Origin: Neolewinella aurantiaca
GTDB lineage: Bacteria; Bacteroidota; Bacteroidia; Chitinophagales; Saprospiraceae
Assembly: GCF_008014675.1 (NCBI RefSeq)
Contig: NZ_VOXD01000017.1
Coordinates: 62,001 to 126,000, forward strand
Reading direction: 5' to 3'
DNA length: 64,000 nt
The translations under genes and the position numbers were made by a program. Shown one piece after another: positions 53,226 through 61,307 of this stretch (positions are counted from its first letter, which is position 1; every line of letters begins with the position of its first letter). The notes beneath the pieces are model-generated. The model did no database searches, was not told the origin of the DNA, and saw only the letters and a list, made by a program, of their open reading frames with translations.

Positions 53226-54011
53226 CTACTCCTCAGTGGCAGGAGCAGTAGCTTCAGCAGCCGGAGTTGCCGCTTCTGCTTTAGCTTCAGATTTACCTTC
53301 AGCCTTAGCGTCCTTTTCCTCACCGCGCTCGGCCAGGCCTTGCTTGATGCAGTCAGTCAGGTAATTAAGGATGACAGTAACCGACTTGGAAGCGTCGTCG
53401 TTGCCCGGGATCGGGTAATCTACGCTGCTTGGGTCGGCGTTGGTATCCACGATACCGAACGTACGCATGTTGAGTTTCTTGGCTTCGGCCACGGCGAGGT
53501 GCTCGTGAACGATGTCTACCACGAAGATAGCGTTGGGGATGCGGTTCATGTCCGCAATACCACCAAGAACTTTCCGCATTTTCTCGTGCTCACGCGTGAG
53601 GGTCAGTTTTTCCTTTTTGGTTACACTGTCAAGCGTACCGTCTTCGAGCATCCGCTGAATGTTCTGCATCTTACGGATAGAACGGCGGATAGTGTTGAAG
53701 TTGGTCAGCATACCTCCCTGCCACCGGTCGGTAACGTAAGGCATGTTTACTTCCTCGGCGCAAGACGTAACGATGTCACGTGCCTGCTTCTTGGTTGCAA
53801 CAAAAAGGACCTTTTTGCCCGCGCGTGCGATCTGGCGCATGGCGTTGCCGGCGCGCTCCATCGTCTGGAGGGTAGAGTTAAGGTCGATGAGGTGAATACC
53901 GTTCTTTTCGCCGAAGATGTAGTTGGCCATCTTTGGGTTCCACTTGCGGCGCAGGTGGCCAAAGTGAACACCGGCTTCGAGCAGCTGCTGGTGGGTGGGC
54001 TTAGTAGCCAT
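53226..54011 (-). CDS. rpsB: 30S ribosomal protein S2
   Basis: 261 residues. Family signatures: LLEAGVHFGHLRRKWNPKM, YIFGEKNGIHLIDL, FVATKKQARDIV, VTDRWQGGMLTNF and GIVDTNADPSSVDYPIPGND. It ends in an Ala/Glu-rich tail (about 40 residues) beyond the conserved core, as is common in Bacteroidota. It is third in the operon, after rpsI across a G/C-rich hairpin. Confidence 0.97.
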   Translation of the reverse strand: MATKPTHQQLLEAGVHFGHLRRKWNPKMANYIFGEKNGIHLIDLNSTLQTMERAGNAMRQIARAGKKVLFVATKKQARDIVTSCAEEVNMPYVTDRWQGGMLTNFNTIRRSIRKMQNIQRMLEDGTLDSVTKKEKLTLTREHEKMRKVLGGIADMNRIPNAIFVVDIVHEHLAVAEAKKLNMRTFGIVDTNADPSSVDYPIPGNDDASKSVTVILNYLTDCIKQGLAERGEEKDAKAEGKSEAKAEAATPAAEATAPATEE

Positions 54012-54029
54012 GGGTTATTATATTTTGGC

Positions 54030-54112
54030 CCCCTAGCCCCCAAGGGGGGAATACGGGGCAGCTTTTTAATAAGGATGAATTGCCATCTAGTTCCCCCTTT
54101 GGGGGCTAGGGG
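54030..54112. repeat. 22-bp inverted repeat between rpsI and rpsB
   Basis: Arms 54030-54051 and 54091-54112 (CCCCTAGCCCCCAAAGGGGG type) match at 21 of 22 positions over a 39-bp spacer; each arm is itself a small C5/G5 hairpin. Similar sequences are frequent between genes in many Bacteroidota. Confidence 0.85.
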
Positions 54113-54116
54113 ACTA

Positions 54117-54506
54117 TTAACGCTTAGAGAACTGGAAGCTCTTACGTGCCTTAGGCTTACCGTACTTCTTACGTTCTACAACGCGAGCGTCACGAGTAAG
54201 CATTTTCTGCTGCTTGAGCGGGCTACGAAAATCTTCGTTCAGTTTCACGAGAGCGCGGCTGATACCCATACGGATAGCTTCTGCCTGGCCCTTGATGCCG
54301 CCGCCGTCTACGTTCACTTTGATGTCGTAAATAGCGTTGTCTACACCAATGATGCCGAATGGCTGAACCACTGCTGGCTGAATGTGGTGCTGAGGAAAGT
54401 ATTCCTTATAGTCCTTACCGTTCACGGTGATATTTCCCGTGCCCTGGGTCAGGTAAACGCGGGCCACTGAGGCTTTGCGTCGTCCGATGGCATTAATTTG
54501 CTCCAT
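54117..54506 (-). CDS. rpsI: 30S ribosomal protein S9
   Basis: 129 residues with INAIGRRKASVARVYLTQG at the start, GGGIKGQAEAIRMGISRAL in the middle and the basic C-terminal tail KPKARKSFQFSKR that contacts P-site tRNA. It follows rplM in the usual order; the 178-bp gap contains a dispersed repeat copy, which is long for this gene pair. Confidence 0.97.
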   Translation of the reverse strand: MEQINAIGRRKASVARVYLTQGTGNITVNGKDYKEYFPQHHIQPAVVQPFGIIGVDNAIYDIKVNVDGGGIKGQAEAIRMGISRALVKLNEDFRSPLKQQKMLTRDARVVERKKYGKPKARKSFQFSKR

Positions 54507-54599
54507 GGGAGAATAATGGTTGAAAGGAAGAAAGGAGTAAAGCTTACCCTTCAGTCTTCCGGTTAGTTAGATTGGTTTCGCGTTCACCACTGTTCCAGA

Positions 54600-54618
54600 G
54601 GCGCGAACGCCGGTGCAA
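54600..54618 (-). repeat. Dispersed repeat copy between rplM and rpsI
   Basis: The minus strand reads TTGCACCGGCG-ttc-GCGCC, one mismatch. It lies 93 bp before the rpsI ATG in sense orientation, within an operon. Confidence 0.85.
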
Positions 54619-54684
54619 AGGAGGTTGACGAGGAAGTGTTGTTCTGTAAACAATATTCCCCCTGTCCTTTTCACCTTGCCCTTA

Positions 54685-55125
54685 CTACTTGAGTTCTTCG
54701 GGCTTCTGTGCAGTGTGCGGGTGCTCAGCACCAGCGTAGATGTGCAGCTTCTTGATCTGAGCACGACCGAGCTTGGTCTTAGGCAGCATGCCTTTAATCG
54801 CCATTTCAAGTACGCGCTCCGGCTTCTTAGCGAAGAGGTCGCGGGGAGTAGCAGCACGCTGACCACCGGGGTAGCCCGTGTGACGCAGGTAAACCTTATC
54901 GGTGAGTTTCTCACCGGTAAAACGAACCTTATCTGCATTGATGATGATCACATGATCGCCATTGTCAAAATGAGGGGTAAAGTCAGGCTTGTGCTTGCCA
55001 CGAAGAACAGTAGCGATCTTAGAAGCCACGCGGCCTACGATCTCACCTTCCACGTCAATCACGTGCCACTTACGCTCTACCGATGCGGCATTGGCCGACT
55101 TGGTTTTGTAGCTTAGTGTATTCAC
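54685..55125 (-). CDS. rplM: 50S ribosomal protein L13
   Basis: 146 residues, starting with GTG at 55125. Family motifs: [47 protein letters not shown] and [12 protein letters not shown]. It is the first gene of rplM-rpsI-rpsB-tsf and is preceded by a good TACCTTTG promoter element. Confidence 0.97.
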   Translation of the reverse strand: MNTLSYKTKSANAASVERKWHVIDVEGEIVGRVASKIATVLRGKHKPDFTPHFDNGDHVIIINADKVRFTGEKLTDKVYLRHTGYPGGQRAATPRDLFAKKPERVLEMAIKGMLPKTKLGRAQIKKLHIYAGAEHPHTAQKPEELK

Positions 55126-55198
55126 TGTATTGCTGATTTTATTGCGTTATGCGCAGGCTTCCGAACTGGTTTTTCCAGGGTTTCCACCTAAGCGGCTG

Positions 55199-55263
55199 CA
55201 AAGGTAGGTGGATTCCTTCTCTGAAACAAGCATTTTACACGATATTTTTCATCACCTACCTTT
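55199..55263 (-). promoter_or_regulatory. rplM operon promoter with flanking inverted repeat
   Basis: TACCTTTG on the minus strand (55199-55206) fits TAnnTTTG, 73 bp before the rplM GTG. The 11-bp word containing it (CACCTACCTTT, minus, 55200-55210) recurs exactly on the plus strand at 55253-55263, giving a perfect inverted repeat across the -33 region. Confidence 0.6.
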
Positions 55264-55439
55264 ATAAGTAGCTGAAAAACAGGGCGAATTTCGCTCAGCT
55301 TTTATACTACCTGCTGATTTACGGGCCATTACACCCGTCCTGAGGAGTTCCGTAATGTACTACTTATGCTCCCCGCAAAAACTCTTCCCTTGGCCCCTGT
55401 AGTATGTTCCCTCCTCCCCACCCGGACCTCCACCCCTCT

Positions 55440-55458
55440 TTGCACCCGCGGCCGCGCC
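55440..55458 (+). repeat. Dispersed repeat copy upstream of the DUF1761 gene
   Basis: TTGCACCCGCG-gcc-GCGCC, one mismatch, 79 bp before the ATG and in sense orientation. The rest of the 412-bp gap 55126-55537 holds the rplM promoter and no gene that I can see. Confidence 0.85.
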
Positions 55459-55537
55459 AGAACAAGCTGTTTTGTTTTTTATCGAAAAATTTAAAACCAA
55501 ATGCGTATTTTACACCAGTAAACACACCCAATCTGAT

Positions 55538-55984
55538 ATGAAGAGAAAAATAAATTGGATCGCGGTAGCAGTAGCTGCCCTTGCCGGTATGTTCATCGGT
55601 TTCCTTTGGTACGGCGCTTTTTTCAACGCTCAGTGGTCCGCAGGAGTGGGCTTTACCGGGCCCGGCCTAACGGAGGCAGGCGCTGAAGTCTTCAAGCACG
55701 GTGAAGCGGTCACGCTCGATCCGGTCACCCCCATGTTGTTCAATCTTCTGGTGATGGTTCTGTACGCCACCTTCATGGCGTGGCTTACCGGAATCACAGG
55801 TCGCACCACGCTGATGGGAGGCCTCCTTCTCGGCGCAATTGTCGGCGGAGTTCTCGCCCTCAATCACGTAACCACTAATATGTTCGCCATGAACCCGTCT
55901 GTACTGACGGTCATCGATGGCAGTTATTGCGTTGCGCTCTTTGCGGTAATGGGAGCCATCGCCGGCGCGTGGCGGAAGAAGTAG
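55538..55984 (+). CDS. DUF1761 membrane protein
   Basis: 148 residues from ATG 55538; the longer frame from 55472 is AT-rich leader. Four predicted membrane segments, the first (WIAVAVAALAGMFIGFLWYG) and last (YCVALFAVMGAIAGAW) typical of DUF1761. The motif GFLWYGAFF.. followed by an amphipathic loop and ALNHVTTNMFA fits the family. The function is unknown. It stands alone. Confidence 0.82.
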   Translation: MKRKINWIAVAVAALAGMFIGFLWYGAFFNAQWSAGVGFTGPGLTEAGAEVFKHGEAVTLDPVTPMLFNLLVMVLYATFMAWLTGITGRTTLMGGLLLGAIVGGVLALNHVTTNMFAMNPSVLTVIDGSYCVALFAVMGAIAGAWRKK

Positions 55985-56080
55985 TTCCTGGCGAAGTGAG
56001 CGGCGCAGGCCGAACCCTTCCTTCTGGCTAACGGAGAAAACTGTCCGAAACGCCGCTCACTTGCATTCTTATTTAAAGGC

Positions 56081-57280
56081 TTACCCGGCCATAACCAGGG
56101 AGAACTCGCTCCACTGGCCTTCTTCCGAGGCGATTTTGATTTCGCCCCGCAAGAGTTCCGCCATCCTCTTTACAATGGAAAGCCCTACGCCGTGGCTTTC
56201 CTCTTCCCCTTCCACCGCAGTGGTGTAGAAAAGATTGAAAATAGAGCGTTGGGCCCTCTCGGAAATACCGCGGCCGTTGTCCCGGACCGACAGCACTGCT
56301 CCGTCTTCGGTCACCTGATAGCCCACCTCAATTACAGTTTCCGGCTTGTCCCGGTACTTGATAGCGTTGCTGATAAGGTTTTGCAGCACCTGCTCGACCG
56401 CCAGCTTAGAAGCATACATTTCACCTACGGGGCCTACGAATTCAACGCGGCAATCTGGCGGCGGCAGAAGACGAACCTTCATTGCTTCCACTACTTCGCG
56501 GAGGTCGACAACTTCACGTTCTTCATCGACCTTCGTGACCGCTTCGCTGTACTTCAGCACTCCGGATATCATTCGTTGTGCGTCTTTGGTCAGGTCGCCC
56601 ATCATGGCGAGCATTTCTCTGCCGTCTTCAGGGATAGACTGGCCGTAGTCGGCAGTTACCAGTTCAGCAAACTGCCCGATGTTGCGCAGCGGTGCCTTGA
56701 GGTCATGCGCCACTACATAACTAAAGTCCAGCAGGTTCTTATGAGCCGCCGCCTTTAATTCGTACTGGTGGCGTGTTGCGGCCAGCGACTTCCGCAATTC
56801 CAACAGCTTAATTACCTGCCGGCTCAAGGCGGTAAGGGCTTCGACTTGTTCCTCGGTCAATTCCCGTGGCTTCAAGTCTACCACACAGATGCTGCCAAGG
56901 GCGTGGCCTTCGTCCGTAACCAGCGGGGCTCCTGCATAAAAGATGGCGTTAGGTGCCGCAGACACGAAGGGATTGTCGGAAAACCGAGGGTCTTCGCGCA
57001 TATCCTTAATCACCAGCGGGCCGGATGCATCCAGAATATTATGGGCACAGAAAGCAACATCCCGCCCGGTCTCAGTCAATGCCGGATCAACTCCCACAGT
57101 AGACTTATACCACTGCCGGTCTTCATCAATGAGGCTGATCATCGAAACCGGGGTGCCGCAAATCTGAGAGGCGATGGCAGTCAGGTCATCGTACTCCTGC
57201 TCCCGGCCAGTATCCAAAATTTCGTACTGACGAAGGTTCTCCAGCCGCTCCGCTTCGTTGACAGGTATTCTTGCTTTCAC
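56081..57280 (-). CDS. GAF-domain sensor histidine kinase
   Basis: 399 residues from GTG 57280. An N-terminal GAF domain (about 20-165: YDDLTAIASQICGTPVSMIS, VAFCAHNIL, GAPLVTDEGHALGSICVVD) precedes a HisKA dimerisation helix with AHDLKAPLRNI (His192) and an HATPase with NLISNAIKY, DNGRGIS and GVGLSIVKRMAEL. It lacks membrane segments, so it senses a cytoplasmic cue, and there is no receiver domain or adjacent response regulator. The partner is unknown. Confidence 0.93.
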   Translation of the reverse strand: MKARIPVNEAERLENLRQYEILDTGREQEYDDLTAIASQICGTPVSMISLIDEDRQWYKSTVGVDPALTETGRDVAFCAHNILDASGPLVIKDMREDPRFSDNPFVSAAPNAIFYAGAPLVTDEGHALGSICVVDLKPRELTEEQVEALTALSRQVIKLLELRKSLAATRHQYELKAAAHKNLLDFSYVVAHDLKAPLRNIGQFAELVTADYGQSIPEDGREMLAMMGDLTKDAQRMISGVLKYSEAVTKVDEEREVVDLREVVEAMKVRLLPPPDCRVEFVGPVGEMYASKLAVEQVLQNLISNAIKYRDKPETVIEVGYQVTEDGAVLSVRDNGRGISERAQRSIFNLFYTTAVEGEEESHGVGLSIVKRMAELLRGEIKIASEEGQWSEFSLVMAG

Positions 57281-57443
57281 TTCACGAAGATAGTTTCAGG
57301 CTGTCATTCTTTTTTATATTTCTTCGCCACGCTGCCGAGGCTAGTGCCTTGTCAAGCTCAGATTTTTGGATTAGCTGCGGTGTCTTTTGCCAGCCACTAA
57401 AATCTACCAGCGCCCAACCCGAAAATTGAACATTGACAGCCCA

Positions 57444-59942
57444 CTAGTTCCCGAGGCCAACCAAATTAGCAAACAAGCGGTACGCCCCCGGTACGCCAGC
57501 GGGCAATTCCCGGAAAAAGCTGTAGCCGGTGTAGACGTAGTGGCCTTCGCCGTATTCAGCGACCAACATGCCGCCGTCGTGCGGTTCTTCGCCGGGGTCA
57601 TTGCTACTCAGAATTGGCGTGTAGCGCTTATCCCAGCTACTGGGAAAGTAGAGCCCCCGCTCCTGCACCCAGCCTTCGAAATCTTTGCTGGTGATCTTAT
57701 TTGGGTAATTGAGTACCGGGTGGTCGGGCGCAAGGATGCGAACTTCAGCTTCTTCGACGGTTGTCCGGTCGCGACTGAGTTGCATGGGGTACGGGCCGAG
57801 TTCTGTCATCGGGATCGTCAATCCACGGCTGGTGTTGTACTGAATCACCAAGGTCCCTCCTTTTTTCACATAATCCATGAACCGGGGCTGGATGTTGGCC
57901 ATATCGGCATTGGTATTGTAGGCCCGGATACCAACCACGATGGCGTCGAATCCGCTGAGGTCTCCGGTAGTGATGTCTTGTTTGTCGATTTCGGTAACGC
58001 TGAAACCGATATTGGTCAGTGCTTCGGGGATCGCATCTCCGGCTCCGGGGAGATAACCGATGTTCTTGCCTGCGATTTTCAGGTCTAGCTTTGCTACGGG
58101 CGCACTTGCGTCGAGATCCGCCAGCTGAACGGGGATGTGATCGTGATCGATTTTTATCAGTTTACGGGTATATCCGTCTTCCTGACCAGCGAGCTTTACG
58201 AGGGGAACGATCATTCCTTGTTCCTGCCCCGCCGGAGGCGTCAGCATGAACTCGAAGTATTGTTCTTCGCCTTTACGCTTAAGCATAACCTCTGTTTTCT
58301 CGGGCGTTACCTTCCACCCTTCCGGTGTACAGAGTTCTACTGTACCTTTTAGATCGGCTTGTGCCGCCGTTACCTTGATCCGAACCGGAGTTGGCTTGCT
58401 TTCGGTAAAGAGGTAGCTGCTCTTGTCCAGTTCGGCAAAAACGGGCGGCATGATTTCCAGGGGCTGAACCTGTTCCCCCATTACCCGGTCGGTAAATGAG
58501 TGCCGAACAGGACGGCGGTACGTGAAGCGCTCCCCCGCAATGTCGACGATGAAGTTTACCACCAGCGGGTCTTCACTTTCACCCCGGCCCCGAATTTCCT
58601 GGTCTTCGACTGTGTACATCCCCAGTTTCCAGGGCGCCTTGAGCCAGTACGGCGTACTGCTCTTCAGGCCCGGCAGAATAGTCATCTCGGTTTCCTGCAG
58701 GAAAGGACGGTTTTTAGTCAGCACCGAATCAACCGTGGCACGGGTCATACTGACACCTTCCACGAAGTAGTCGACCAGCTTTACGGGTTGGTCGCTGCGA
58801 TTAGTGGCTTCGATTCCGATTTCGATTTCAGCTCCCGCCGTTGCGATGGGGTCATCGGTGCTGGCGAAGAGGTAAAGCCCGAGAGCTCCGGCGATAATCT
58901 CATCGAGTTCCGCCATTTTCTTCTCCTTCCAGAATCCGTCGGGGAGGGCCTTCATCATTTTCCGGACACGGAGGAGATCCGGAACAGATGCAGAAGGATC
59001 ATCGAAATTGAAGCCCAGTTCGATTTCTTTCAGGATAAGACCGATGTCTTTCCCGCCCGTGATGCGCTCCCAACTCACGTCAATGTTGGCGAAGGGGTCG
59101 CCTTCGGCGTCTTTGTCGTCACCCTTCAGGAGTTCGAGTTGCTCGATCTGCTCGCCCCGGCTGCCCGAGGAACCGAAGCCCTGGCTACGGTGCTGGCTGC
59201 GGCTTCGCGCAGCGATTTCGTTGACCGACTCTCCCAGCTTTGGCAGGTAAGTACCAGCATCGACCTTTATAATTTTGTCTTGCTGCATGTGATCGGGCAC
59301 GCCGCGCCAGGTGTAGGCATTCCAGTAAATCCGGCGGGGTTGCCACGGCTCTACGTACTTGAGTTGTTCGGGGAAGGCATCAGGGTCTCCCGCAAGGTCA
59401 AAGGCTTCCATCCCAATGACGGCACTGGCGGTATGGTGGCCGTGAGTAGTGCCGGGCGCACGCGGATCGAAGCGCAGCACGATCACGTCTGGCCGCCATT
59501 TACGGATGATCCATACCGCATCGGCCAGTACGTCCTGTTTGTCCCATATATTGAAGGTTTCATCGGGGTGCTTAGAGTAGCCGAAGTCGTTGGCCCGACT
59601 GAAAAACTGGGTACCGCCGTCGGTGCGGCGGGCAGCGAGCAATTCCTGGGTGCGGGTAAGGCCTAGTAATTCCCGGATGTCCGGCGCAATAAGGTTCTGG
59701 CCGCCATCGCCGCGGGTAAGGCTGAGGTAAGCTGTTTCTACCTTTTCGACGTTGCTCAGGTAAGCGATCAGACGGGTGTTTTCGTCGTCCGGGTGAGCAG
59801 CCATGTACAGTGCGGAGCCAAGTACTTGCAATTTCTGGATCCCGGCGTGCAACTCACCCGAGGTTGGCCGGTCAGGAATCTGGGCGCTGACGCTGGTGCA
59901 AAGGAAGGTAAAGAGGCAGAGTAGGAGGGGTAGTCTTTTCAC
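57444..59942 (-). CDS. Exported LmbE/PIG-L family deacetylase-like protein
   Basis: 832 residues from GTG 59942. The signal peptide ends LCTSVSAQ, encoded by a repeat copy. Residues about 45-250 form a PIG-L/LmbE N-acetylglucosaminyl deacetylase domain: AAHPDDENTRLIAYL supplies the AHPDDE zinc motif and GTTHGHHTASAV the downstream histidines. The remaining 550 residues include beta-sandwich-like segments and, near the C-terminus, a glutamine-amidotransferase-like fold (GFDAIVVGIRAYNTN). A periplasmic role in sugar or glycan deacetylation is inferred. Confidence 0.87.
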   Translation of the reverse strand: MKRLPLLLCLFTFLCTSVSAQIPDRPTSGELHAGIQKLQVLGSALYMAAHPDDENTRLIAYLSNVEKVETAYLSLTRGDGGQNLIAPDIRELLGLTRTQELLAARRTDGGTQFFSRANDFGYSKHPDETFNIWDKQDVLADAVWIIRKWRPDVIVLRFDPRAPGTTHGHHTASAVIGMEAFDLAGDPDAFPEQLKYVEPWQPRRIYWNAYTWRGVPDHMQQDKIIKVDAGTYLPKLGESVNEIAARSRSQHRSQGFGSSGSRGEQIEQLELLKGDDKDAEGDPFANIDVSWERITGGKDIGLILKEIELGFNFDDPSASVPDLLRVRKMMKALPDGFWKEKKMAELDEIIAGALGLYLFASTDDPIATAGAEIEIGIEATNRSDQPVKLVDYFVEGVSMTRATVDSVLTKNRPFLQETEMTILPGLKSSTPYWLKAPWKLGMYTVEDQEIRGRGESEDPLVVNFIVDIAGERFTYRRPVRHSFTDRVMGEQVQPLEIMPPVFAELDKSSYLFTESKPTPVRIKVTAAQADLKGTVELCTPEGWKVTPEKTEVMLKRKGEEQYFEFMLTPPAGQEQGMIVPLVKLAGQEDGYTRKLIKIDHDHIPVQLADLDASAPVAKLDLKIAGKNIGYLPGAGDAIPEALTNIGFSVTEIDKQDITTGDLSGFDAIVVGIRAYNTNADMANIQPRFMDYVKKGGTLVIQYNTSRGLTIPMTELGPYPMQLSRDRTTVEEAEVRILAPDHPVLNYPNKITSKDFEGWVQERGLYFPSSWDKRYTPILSSNDPGEEPHDGGMLVAEYGEGHYVYTGYSFFRELPAGVPGAYRLFANLVGLGN
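59883..59901 (-). repeat. Dispersed repeat copy in the LmbE signal peptide
   Basis: The minus strand reads TTGCACCAGCG-tca-GCGCC, one mismatch, sense to the gene. It encodes CTSVSA at the signal peptide cleavage region, the same position as in the haloperoxidase. Confidence 0.85.
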
Positions 59943-60079
59943 TTGAGCGGTTCGGATTGATTGCTAAAGTATGGAGACGCTTTTAAGGGGGATTAGTTCA
60001 GCGGGCCCGGCTCAGCCACCCCCGTTCGTCTGCCAGGCGCAGTTTTCCTTTGCCAACGACCTGGTTATCACTGAGGGGA

Positions 60080-60538
60080 TCACTCTTCGATGAACGCCAG
60101 CAGCCCCTCCAGTTCTTCATCCGTAAGGTTAGGGTAATTGCTCATCACCCGCTTGTCGTTTTCCTTCCACACGACCAGTGCGCGGGGGTGCTGGGCCGCA
60201 ACGAGTGCCTGGCTGTTTCTGATCCAGTCGTAGAGATCTTGCTCCGGGTAGTCGGCCCAACGCTCTGTTACTCCCCTCAGCGCGGGACCTGTCATATCGT
60301 CTTTCATGTTTTTGTTATGGCAGGAGCCACAGGCGTTGGCGTTCCAGACCCTGCGGCCGATGGTGTAAGCTGCGGAGGCCTGCTGCGCCTCCGGCGCAGT
60401 ACGGCTGGCAGCAGTAGTTGTGGCCATAATGGCCACGGGTTGCTCTTCCGCAAGGGTGTAACCTGCAAGCAGGCTCAGGATGAAGAGAATTCCGAAAACA
60501 CCAGCATAAAGGAGGGGAAGCAATGAGCGCGTTTTCAT
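60080..60538 (-). CDS. Membrane-anchored monohaem cytochrome c
   Basis: 152 residues from ATG 60538. An uncleaved-looking N-terminal helix (LLPLLYAGVFGILFILSLLAG) is followed by an Ala/Thr-rich linker and a class I cytochrome c domain with haem motif ANACGSCHNK and distal methionine candidate RVMSNYPNLTDEE. It carries electrons on the outer face of the membrane. The cytochrome oxidase subunit III gene is 2.5 kb away, so a link to respiration is plausible but the gene is alone on its strand. Confidence 0.88.
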   Translation of the reverse strand: MKTRSLLPLLYAGVFGILFILSLLAGYTLAEEQPVAIMATTTAASRTAPEAQQASAAYTIGRRVWNANACGSCHNKNMKDDMTGPALRGVTERWADYPEQDLYDWIRNSQALVAAQHPRALVVWKENDKRVMSNYPNLTDEELEGLLAFIEE

Positions 60539-60734
60539 GAACAACAATTTTGGTGTTCAGTAAAATTACCGACCAGACCGCCAGGTTTCAAGCCGGAAGG
60601 ACTTGTTTGAACCAGCTTTGAATTAGACGTAAAAACGAACCATTCTGAGGGTTGGGGCACAAGCTGTTCCTTCCGGAAGGCGGCCACCCTGAAGGGTAGT
60701 AAACAGCAGGCTGAAGCCTGCCGAACAATCAGCA

Positions 60735-60753
60735 TTGCACCTGCGTGCGCGCC
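60735..60753 (+). repeat. Dispersed repeat copy upstream of the YfiT-like gene
   Basis: TTGCACCTGCG-tgc-GCGCC, perfect, 43 bp before the ATG and in sense orientation. A short hairpin GCAGGCT/AGCCTGC lies at 60706-60721. Confidence 0.9.
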
Positions 60754-60796
60754 AAATCGTACCTTGCGTGAAAAGGCCCAAACTAAATTATTCTCC

Positions 60797-61306
60797 ATGC
60801 GCTACCCCATAGGAAAATTTGTTCTCCCTGATCACGCCACCGCTGCGGCAAACCGCACAGATTACATCAAGGACATCGGCGAATTGCCGGCAATCGTAGC
60901 CAACATCGCGACCGAACTGAAGCGCCGTGATTTGCTCGACACCCCCTACCGCGAAGGGGGATGGACCGCCCGACAGGTCGTTCACCACCTGGCCGACAGC
61001 CACACAAATGCTTACGTCCGCCATAAGCGTATTCTTACCGAAGACCACCCGACGCTGATTCCTTACGACGAAGTCCGGTGGGCTGAACTTGCCGACGTAA
61101 CGGCCGTCCCGATTGCCGCCAGTTTGGAAATCCTGCGTGGTCTTCACCTGCGTTGGTCTACCCTGCTGGCCACCTGTTCCGATGCTGACTGGGAACGTAC
61201 CGGTTTTCACGGCGGCAACGGACAAACTTACCGGCTGGACAGCCTGGCGGCACAATACAGCTGGCACGGCCGACACCACGTCGGGCACCTTAAGTTGGTG
61301 CTTTAA
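60797..61306 (+). CDS. DinB/YfiT-family metal-dependent transferase-like protein
   Basis: 169 residues from ATG 60797. A four-helix DinB-superfamily fold with the YfiT-type opening MRYPIGKF, WTARQVVHHLADSHTNA carrying the first histidine, and a C-terminal SWHGRHHVGHLK with the other metal-binding histidines. Relatives act as bacillithiol S-transferases or putative hydrolases. Whether this organism makes bacillithiol is not visible here. It is convergent with the TIGR01777 gene, with one base between stops. Confidence 0.87.
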   Translation: MRYPIGKFVLPDHATAAANRTDYIKDIGELPAIVANIATELKRRDLLDTPYREGGWTARQVVHHLADSHTNAYVRHKRILTEDHPTLIPYDEVRWAELADVTAVPIAASLEILRGLHLRWSTLLATCSDADWERTGFHGGNGQTYRLDSLAAQYSWHGRHHVGHLKLVL

Positions 61307-61307
61307 G

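Noticed and set aside
53178-54470. Long open frame opposite rpsB and rpsI
   Set aside because: It crosses two certain ribosomal genes and the hairpin between them, so it is a by-product of their codon bias.
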